Translations under genes and position numbers: made by a program | Shown here: positions 56,531 to 64,000 of the stretch, piece after piece | Layout: each line of letters opens with the position of its first letter | Position numbering within the stretch: the first letter of the stretch is position 1 | DNA from: Moniliella sp. 'wahieum' | Lineage: Eukaryota; Basidiomycota; Moniliellomycetes; Moniliellales; Moniliellaceae | NCBI GenBank assembly: GCA_003971905.1 | Contig: RSEE01000032.1 | Location: 620,001-684,000, forward strand | Direction of reading: 5' to 3' | DNA length: 64,000 nucleotides | Notes under the pieces: model-generated | The model's database searches: none | What the model saw: the letters and a program-made list of their open reading frames with translations, nothing else | Told to the model about the DNA's origin: nothing

Positions 56531-58644
56531 GGTATGAAACGAAGGTGATGGGCGCGGGGGGGAAGGGGGGATGTGGATGTGGATGTGGATGGTGGCGGAG
56601 GGGTGGTTGAAGGATGGATTCCTTGGGCGGGCCCGATGGAGGGGAGACTGGGGAGGAGCAACGGAGAGCAAGCCACCCAGTCAACGTCGATCGGATGAGG
56701 GCCATTACCATTAGGCATTCTGCATTATACAGCCTCGTAGGCGGCCTGAACGCCTTAGGTCTTGGGCCTCCCAAGCGGCGCAGGTGCAGAGCCTCAGCGC
56801 GGATGGATGATGGGCAATGGCGAATGATGGGTGATGGATTATAGATGGGCGATGCCAAGCACACGGGGTCGGTGGCGCGGAGGGGGCACGGGGGCAGTTT
56901 GTGCGGGCTGCCAAGCTTGTGGCAACTGGGCTGGCACGGGGCGCAGTAGACACGCAGCAGCGCCGAGCTCGTTCCGTGGTGCGCGCCAGCCGAAGGAGCT
57001 GCCGCCGCCGCCAGCCGGCGTTTCCAAGCGGCCACCAGAAACAACCCCGACGGCTGCTGTCCAAAAGCAGCGAAGATACAGGAAAGCCAAGCCCAGGCCC
57101 CTGACATGTGACTTGCCTCAGGTCAATATCTGACAGGTCAATCAGCTCGACACAGCCCCTTGAAGCTTGAACGTTAAACTCATGTGAATGGTGCACACAA
57201 TAGAGTCCACTGCTTTTGTAGCGATCGAGTGTCCGTGGCTAGTACACAAACTCTCACGCTGGACGGTTAAAAGACAACTAGGTGGGAAGGGATTAATGGG
57301 TGCTCGGAAGGGAGAGGATATAGATGCTCGAGAAATGGTGTTGGTCAACGCGACGAAGTGGCTCTTACCACAGCGGGGCCCACTTGAACCGAAGACTTCG
57401 CTACTATAGTGACAGTGGCACGCTGAGTTTAGTAGTATGCCTGTGAGGAAAGGTAACAGAGACCCTCTGAGTAGTTACTGCGGTGAGAAGTGGCAGCCAC
57501 TCAGAGATTATCATCTCCGCTGTGCCCTTTCAATTACGATTGTTCGCGCAACAAGAAAAAGGTCCATCCCACCAGCTTTTTATCCGATTGGCCTCATTAC
57601 AGCTGTCGTAGAGGTTCTCTCGACACAAGCAGGACACCTAATATATCACACTCTGTAGCAACCACCAGTTGCCCTCGGGGTAGCTGCGCTGTTATGATAC
57701 AACTTCAGCTACCCCTTTTGTCCGTACCACACGCACCCCCAAGCAACTGTCAGAATCCCGTTGTCTGTTGGGTATTGCCCTCAGAGGACAGTTTGTATTC
57801 ATGTGCGGTCGTGGTAAACGCAGATAAAAGTAACGCGACTGCCACAATATAGTAGGCGCTCATCGTGACGGTGTCAATTCTGCATTAGATCTCAGAGTAT
57901 TACACCCGCCTTCGCTTGAAACGGTACCGGATTACTTATCACGCACAAGGAAGTGGGGCCAGAACCCGGATTCTAGAGACGGAATGCGTTCTTCCGGTAG
58001 CTGCCGGGCGGGGACTGCCCCTATTATATATATCCAACCACAACCATCGAGAGAGTAAGCTGGCGATGACCGGGTGGACGCCTATACACGCGTTGCATCC
58101 GACGTCCAGGGCTGCACCTTGCTTCCGATTTCTCCCTTCCCCAAGCCACGATTCATCCCACAGCGTAAACGAAATATGACCCCAACGAAAGCAATGAAGA
58201 ACCATGACCATTTGTTATGTATAAACGCGATATGACGAGACATGATACAGTGGGGTAGCTGATGACCGAGAGGACATACTCTTATAGAGGTAATTCCTAA
58301 CCATATTGCGTAGCAGTGCAGACAATACAGATGAAACGTCCACCCTCTCCTTTTAAGTACTGCACTATCAGTGGTTTTTGCTTGTTGGGCAGGAGTTACC
58401 TCACATGCATGTACAGAGAAAATATTTGGCAAAACACGCCAACCTATAAGCCCCCTGTTATACCCTCGCTGTCGGGATCAGCGTTATAGTTGTTTTCCAA
58501 CGCATTTTTTGTATGCCTGGTACACCTGCTCCCCAACTGAGGACATAACAGTAAGGCGAAGGCGAACGTACTGATCTTATTAGGTTTGCTTTCGTGGTCG
58601 ATATATGCCTACCAGACCTGATTGAGGTGTGACTCAGCAACTAT
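56531..58644. other. Intergenic region, no recognised gene
   Basis: Short hydrolase promoter, then about 1.5 kb of lower-GC sequence (57150-58640) than the rest of the window. TGAAGCT/TGAACGT heptads occur near 57160-57175, about 630 bp upstream of the hydrolase start. I see no gene in it; open frames such as 57490-57852 are not protein-like. Confidence 0.55.
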
Positions 58645-58732
58645 TCCTCGATGGTCCAACGGCTATGATGTGACGCTCTCACGAACATTGTTCGGAACCG
58701 TCAAGACCCGGGTTCGACTCCCGGTCGGGGAA
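58645..58732 (+). tRNA. tRNA-Glu (CTC) with a 16-nt intron
   Basis: The acceptor stem TCCTCGA (58645-58651) pairs with TCGGGGA (58725-58731), discriminator A. The D loop has the eukaryotic Glu signature CAACGGCTAT. The anticodon stem TGACG pairs perfectly with CGTCA (58699-58703). The loop is C-T-CTC-A | intron | C, with anticodon CTC at 58678-58680. The intron is 58682-58697, at the canonical 37/38 position. The T arm is CCGGG-TTCGACT-CCCGG. T residues follow the 3' end (TTATTTTTT), consistent with Pol III termination. All stems close without mismatch apart from one G-T pair in the acceptor and one in the D stem. Confidence 0.95.
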
Positions 58733-59258
58733 GTTATTTTTTGCATTCGCTTCCAGTCTTCAAACCCATTTTCGCCCAGCCTCCTGTAATACACTGAGCT
58801 TTGTACCCCAGCCAAGTGTTTGACCTGGGGCTTGCCGCTGGAGATCTGACCCTAGGCGTGACTCGATACCCACAAGGTGTGAAAACTTCATACCGTCTCG
58901 TCTCGCATGGCTGTGTGTATGCACGGCGTGAGGCAGCGGAGTGTGTTGGCATCGTTGCCGATGCAGCGACTCTTCCTCCCACCGGTGGTGTGTCTGCCTC
59001 GCCAGACACGCCGCGGGATGGGGGCACGCGTCTTGCGAATGGCCCCTGCGTGGGGACGGGAGGGAGGCGGGATGGTGCATGCGGCAGGCGATCTGAGATC
59101 GGCGGCAGCACGGGCAGGGTGAAGTTGAAACGTGAAAGTGAAAGCTGCAATCCGCGCACCCCGAAAATGAAATCGACACGAAGATTGCATGGCTGGACGC
59201 GCGCTGCTCGCACGCGCCGACAAACACGTCGCTACCACTTCCACCGTCTCGCGCCTCC

Positions 59259-61934
59259 ATGTCCTATACTTCGTCGGCGCTGTCCGCCTCCGCCGACACG
59301 GCCGGACACGCCAAGGCCGGCGACTCGGTCATCGCAAGCTTGTTTGCCGCCGTGCAGGCTGAGAGTCGGATCAAGGAGGACGAGGCTCGGAGGAGCTTCG
59401 TGGCCCCGCGTCGCGGGGAGCGTCCGCGCGGCGCCGCGGCGAGCGGCGGACGTACAAAGAGGCCGAGGCGCTCGTCCACAACATGGTCTCCGTTCCGCCG
59501 AGCCCTCCGGCAGCGCGGGAGAGGGAGATGGAGATGGCGAGGGAGAGGGATCGCGCGCCGTCGCTTACGCCCAGGGGCCCGCCGCCAGCCTCGCGCCGCC
59601 CCGCTGCCGCCCCGCTCGATCGCTCCTCCGACCAGAAGACAGCGCCCGAGGAAGACAGCCGCCATACGCCTCCAGGCTCCCCGCATCCGCCGCTGCCGCC
59701 GCCTCAGGCGCGCGGGAGCCTTCGCCTGCCGTGGGATCGCCCCGCTCTGCTTGCGCCCACCCTGCCCACCCTGCCCCCCGTACCGCCCCCCCCCCACATC
59801 TCCTTCTCCCGCAGCCTGACCAAGATGGACATCGACCCGCCCTCCTTTTCCGCCATGTCCCTTGACCCACCCGAGCCAGAGGAGGAGGAGCCACCCGGGT
59901 CCGGAGTCAAGCAGTCTGAGCCCCCGCTCTTGCCTGCTGCCACTGCGTTCACCGCCGCGTCTGACACTACCCAGTCAGACGAGGATTCGCTGCTCGCTCA
60001 CCCCACTCCGCCGCCGGAAGCCTCGCGCCACTCCTCCACCCCTCTTGCCGCCTCGCGACGTCCGGGCCCCCACTTCCCACTAGATGGGAAGTCCTTCTTC
60101 CCCAAGCCTGTGCCCCTCGCCCGGCCCGCACAGAAGCCTGCCCCTGCGCCATCGGAGGTGCTGCCTTGGCGGCAGGAGCAAGAGCCCGAGCCCGAGCCCG
60201 AGCCCGAGTCGACGATGATGAACATGGCTGAGGAGGACACTGGAGATGGATCTGCGGCAGCGCGCATGGAAAGGACGCCGAGCGCGTGTATTCCGTCCCT
60301 CCCCGCTGGCGGAGGCACCCGAGGAGCCCGAGACGCCCGAGCCCGAGGTATCCCAAAGTAGCGCTGTCCCCACCGTGTACGAGGACGCGAGCACACCCCG
60401 CGCGCCCCCCCGGCCCACACTCCAGAGCCGGCACGCGGCGCCCCTTTACCCCTTTCACTCCCCGCACCACCCTCGGGGGCAAAGCACTCAAGACGCCCCA
60501 TCCCCCCGGCTTTTTCCAGTTCGCATCCACCCCGCACCACTCTCGCACCGTCTCGGGTCCAGCCGCGCCCTCCCACGAACCCCTGTCTTCTCGTGTTCTC
60601 CCGTCGAGGGCCATCGCCATAGCCTGAGCGTGGACGCTCCCCCCAACTCGTCGCCGGACATAACCCCTCCCGGGTCCACTTTCCTCGCCCCTCACCGTCT
60701 ACCGGGTGGCATGCCCCTCACCCCCCTCCGCCCCACTGTCACCCCCCAACGGCCCCAGCCCGCCCCAGGCTCGCGGCCCGCACGCCGCTGCGGCCCCCAC
60801 AGGCTGCTGCCCCCACTCCCGCCCCTCCTGGCCGATGGCGGTTTTCTCCCGAGCAAATGCGTCCCTCTGCGCCCGCCGAACCGCCACGAGAATCCACGCC
60901 GCCTTGCACTCCCAGGTCTCGATCTCTGTCCCTAAGTCAGTCGGCTGTCACTGCGCCCGATCTCTCCTTCCCCTCTGTCTCCTCCACCCACCTTTACCTC
61001 CGCCCCGAAGGGTCTCACCCCGTCCCGACTGTCCATATCGAGCCCCCCGCTCCGCCGGTTCTTCTCTCTCGCACAGCTCGGCAGCAGTCAAATCCTACCC
61101 GAGCAGTGACACTGCAGGGACGTCCCAGGATGCATCCCAAGCAGTACTAAAAACGGCCGGCAAGAAGCACGGCTAGAGGCACGGCACGAGACCCGCCAAG
61201 ATGCACGCCAGGAGGAAAAGGAGACGTTGGGCGACGACAGCAACATGTCTGTGCCTGACGCAGATGAGTCTGTGGAATACCAACTGCTGAGACTGCAGGA
61301 GATTATTGCCGAGTGTCGGGAGGCACTTCCACCGGCGTGGGGAGGTGTGGCGAAGGAACATGCCCCCCTACAAGCGTCGGATTCGGTCGCAGCCTTGACG
61401 CCATCCTCTGCCCTGGTTCCTGGGCTGCCTCCTGGCCTAGCCGCCTCGTCGCAGCCCGAGGAGGCGCAGTTCGTAGCGGCGATTCAAAATGCGAGGAGTC
61501 GCTTGCAGAAGACCAGGGTGGTGAGATCCAGACGCCGTCCGTCCTTGGCCCGCTTTGCCCTTTTCCTTTCCCTGACTCTATCCCTCGTCTTGCTCTCCTC
61601 CCACCTTGGCGCCAGCTGGGCGCTGCGCCAATACGCAGACGAACTCGCCTTTGCCTCTCCTCTCCTCTTCCATACCGACAGCTGGCTCGAGTGGGCCTTG
61701 TTCCACATCTCCCCTTTTGCCCCCTCGCTGGGCTACTGGAGCCCCGACTTGGACGCCCCGCTGGCGCTCGTCTGCCATGCTCTTACCTCCCCCCTGGGCG
61801 GGGGCAGCTGCTCTTCCACGCCCTCCTGGCCCTCTGCAAGGGGGAATGGCGTCCCGCGTGTCTCCTTCTCCGCGGCGCGGGCACCAGCTGTCTGCTGCTG
61901 CTCCAGTCCCTTCTCTCTGGCTCCGACGCACTGA
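59259..61934 (+). CDS. Unknown protein with disordered N-terminus and C-terminal membrane anchor
   Basis: I do not recognise this protein. The start at 59259 (MSYTSSALSASADTAGHAKA, then SLFAAVQAESRIKEDEARRS) leads into more than 500 residues rich in Pro, Ser, Glu and Arg, including a heptad-like charged stretch (EREMEMARERDRAPS near 59530), an acidic part (EEDTGDGSA) and GGKALKTPHPPGFFQFASTP (near 60480). A short helical segment follows (ADESVEYQLLRLQEIIAECR near 61270). After SRRRPSLA comes a hydrophobic helix, FALFLSLTLSLVLLSSHLG (near 61560), and a further weakly hydrophobic, Trp-containing tail to 61934. The architecture (long disordered part, coiled coil, C-terminal TM) suits an ER or nuclear-envelope tethered protein; this is inference. 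Several frame changes; exon structure not resolved. Convergent with the Lon gene. Confidence 0.6.
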
Positions 61935-62095
61935 GCCATGCCCTCGTGTAATCTCATCTTTGGTTCGGGGGTGTTGTATCACTATACCACTACGACCTCC
62001 GCTGCCTCTAGCGCGCATGCGCGCAGACGATAGCACTCAGGAGCAAAATACTGATTCAAGTAGTGCGTTGGAAGGGTTTGCAAGTAGAAAAGAGG

Positions 62096-64000
62096 TCAGG
62101 CGGCCACTGGTGGAGGAGGAGGGGCATCGAGCGGTGGCAGAGCGGACGGCGAGGGAAATGGCGTGGCTGGTTCCTGGACGCGTTCGCCCGCCAGCCGGGC
62201 CGCCTCGACAGACCAGGGGCCCGGGCCGAAGACGTGGTGCAGAGCCGAAAACACATCGTGCACATAATGGATCTCCATCGCATCCCGCACTTCCTTGGCC
62301 ACATCCGTCTCCACCCGCGGCTGCACCGCCGCCGGCAACACCAACGTCTTCATCCCATTCCGATGCGCCGCGATCAGCTTCTCCTTCAGCCCACCCACGG
62401 GCAGTACCATCCCGCGCAGCGACGCCTCACCCGTCATGGCCAGCGTGTGGGGCACCGGGCGCTGCAAGACAAGCGAGACAAGGCAAGTGATCAGCGCCAC
62501 CCCGGCCGAAGGACCATCCTTGGGGGTCTGCCCCTCGGGCATGTGCACATGCAGGTCTTGCTTCTCCATCCATGCTGGATCCACCCCGAGCAGCGCCGCA
62601 TTCGACTTGACCCAGCTCAGAGCAAGCTGGGCAGATTCTTGGATCACCTGTCCTAGGTGCCCCGTCAGTCGCACCTGTCCCGTACCCGGCATAAGCGTCG
62701 CCTCGATCGGCGTCAGCGAGCCGGCGCCCGATTCGGTGTAGGCCAGCCCATTCGACACACCCGATGGCATGACTGTGGGGAAAAGCCGGTCGGTGTTGGG
62801 GTACGGAGGGCCCAAAAACTCGTGCAAGTCCGCCTCACTGATCACCAAAGAAAAGTCGGGGGGCAACTGGAGCCGCTGAATCAATGGCACCACCTCCTTC
62901 TCCTTCTTCTCTGGTGGTGCTTTCACCGACGCGTCCTTCTCCACCTCCGTGCTCTCTGTCGAGGCCGCCTGAGCTGCTTCGCCTTCAGTCGCGCTCTTCG
63001 CCTCGGTCTCCGGCTTGTCCGCTTCTTGGATTGGTTCCTCCAGCACGTCTCCATACTGGGTCACGAGGCGGTAGGCGATCTTGCGATATACCTTATTGAG
63101 CGTCTTTTGCAACCCACGCACACCAGACTCCCGAATGTAGCCTTCGAGAAGATGGGTGATGACCGAATCAGGCATGGTGATGTTGCCCCCCGCAACCCGT
63201 TCTCTTCCATCGCATTGGGAATCAAGTAACCTTTGGCAATTTGGAATTGCTCAGCGGGGGTGTAGGAGCTAACGGCGATCGCCTCCATCCGATCCCACAG
63301 TGGCCTGGGGATCCGAGATGGATCGTTCGCGGTGCACACAAACAAAACCCGCGACAGATCCACAGGTACGTCCAGATAGTGATCCAAGAAGTTGTGGTTC
63401 TGCTCAGGGTCGAGCATCTCGAGCAGCGCGGCCGAAGGGTCACCCCCGTGCGCCCTTCCCGCCCCCACCTTGTCCACCTCGTCCAGGAGGATTACTGGGT
63501 TCTCGCTTTGCGTTGCCTTCAGGGCTTGAATGGCCTTGCCCGGCATCGCTGCCACATACGTCCGCCGGTGACCCTTGATCTCGGCATAATCACCCAGTCC
63601 ACCCAGGAGAAACGGAAGAATTTGCGGTCGGTTGCACGGGCGATCGACTTGCCAATCGACGTCTTACCCACACCGGGGGACCATGGAGACAAATAATTTT
63701 CCCTTGGATTGACCCCTTGAGTTGTCCACAGCGAGGAACTCGAGAATGCGATCCTTGACGTCCTTTAGGCCATAGTGGTCCTTATCGAGTACAGCTTGTG
63801 CATTCTTGGTCGACAGACGCTCCTTGGTCGTGATTCCCCAAGGGAGGCTGGTGAGCCATTCAAGGTAGTTGCGGGAAACGTTGGAATCGTGGCTCTGGTT
63901 CTCGGGGGAACGGAACTTGCTCAATTCCTCGTCAAACGCTTTCCGTGCGGCGGGGGGCATGGCCAGGGAGTCTGCCTTGGCCTGGAACTTGCTGACCAAC
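62096..64000 (-). CDS. PIM1: Mitochondrial Lon protease (5' end beyond window)
   Basis: ATP-dependent AAA+ serine protease of the mitochondrial matrix. Only the C-terminal part lies in the window. Seen, N to [33 protein letters not shown], Walker A region (HGP..GVGKTS in shifted frames, near 63680), [20 protein letters not shown], Walker [13 protein letters not shown], sensor region [20 protein letters not shown], the small AAA domain [20 protein letters not shown], an acidic/Lys-rich insert near 62970, and the protease domain with [11 protein letters not shown] (catalytic Ser) and [15 protein letters not shown] (catalytic Lys). The Pro-rich tail ends at 62096. At least four single-base losses (G run 63186-63191; near 63605, 63676 and 63700) fall inside conserved motifs, which points to assembly error rather than decay. 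Confidence 0.95.

Noticed and set aside
28451-63705. Programmed ribosomal frameshifting as the cause of the frame breaks
   Set aside because: Breaks occur in both directions, at varied sequences, several per gene, often in homopolymers, and without a common slippery site. Assembly indels explain them more simply.

Overview
The window looks like nuclear DNA of a GC-rich filamentous or yeast-like fungus, almost certainly a basidiomycete. Genes carry short spliceosomal introns (about 67-164 nt) with gtacgt, gtgcgt or gtaagt donors. The proteins include fungal-specific ones: a White Collar 2-type PAS/GATA factor, a GAF hybrid histidine kinase, and fungal PEX14 and TOM7. I could not fix the genus; Ustilaginomycotina is only a guess. 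I recognised no transposon, virus-like element, CRISPR array or rRNA.

Layout. 1-8.7 kb: gene-poor, full of short repeats. 8.7-11.3 kb (+): WC-2 photoreceptor partner. 11.3-14.4 kb: intergenic. 14.4-17.4 kb (-): disordered/coiled-coil protein of unknown role. 18.3-21.7 kb (-): two-HKD phospholipase D-superfamily protein. 22.7-23.3 kb (-): weak Pro/Ser-rich candidate. 25.0-26.4 kb (-): malate dehydrogenase. 27.3-29.8 kb: a compact group of core genes, TRAPP subunit BET5 (-), signal peptidase subunit SPC3 (+) and Sm protein E (-). 30.3-34.1 kb: repeats and a doubtful gene. 34.1-37.6 kb (+): cAMP phosphodiesterase. 39.7-42.5 kb (-): ribosomal protein eL33 and an FAD-dependent amine-oxidase-like protein. 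43.3-43.8 kb (+): TOM7. 44-48.4 kb: repeats plus two doubtful ORFs. 48.4-52.8 kb (+): hybrid histidine kinase. 53.5-54.7 kb (+): PEX14. 55.0-56.5 kb (-): secreted alpha/beta hydrolase. 58.6 kb (+): intron-bearing tRNA-Glu(CTC). 59.3-61.9 kb (+): C-terminally membrane-anchored unknown protein. 62.1-64.0 kb (-): mitochondrial Lon protease, cut by the window end. Genes are mostly housekeeping (protein targeting, mitochondrial and peroxisomal import, splicing, translation) with signalling genes (light, cAMP, two-component) between them; there is no sign of a functional gene cluster.

Two window-wide properties matter. First, the non-coding DNA carries dozens of tandem 7-bp repeats of one abstract form: TGA (TCA on the other strand) followed by a 4-bp palindrome. 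Thirteen of the sixteen possible 4-bp palindromes occur, and the core often changes from one heptad to the next while the 7-bp phase is kept. Arrays lie upstream of many of the recognised genes. I consider this the most unusual feature here. Second, nearly every conserved gene shows one or more 1-base frame breaks, usually in G or C runs and in both directions. I read these as residual assembly indels rather than pseudogenes, so CDS limits below are outer limits and translations are composite.
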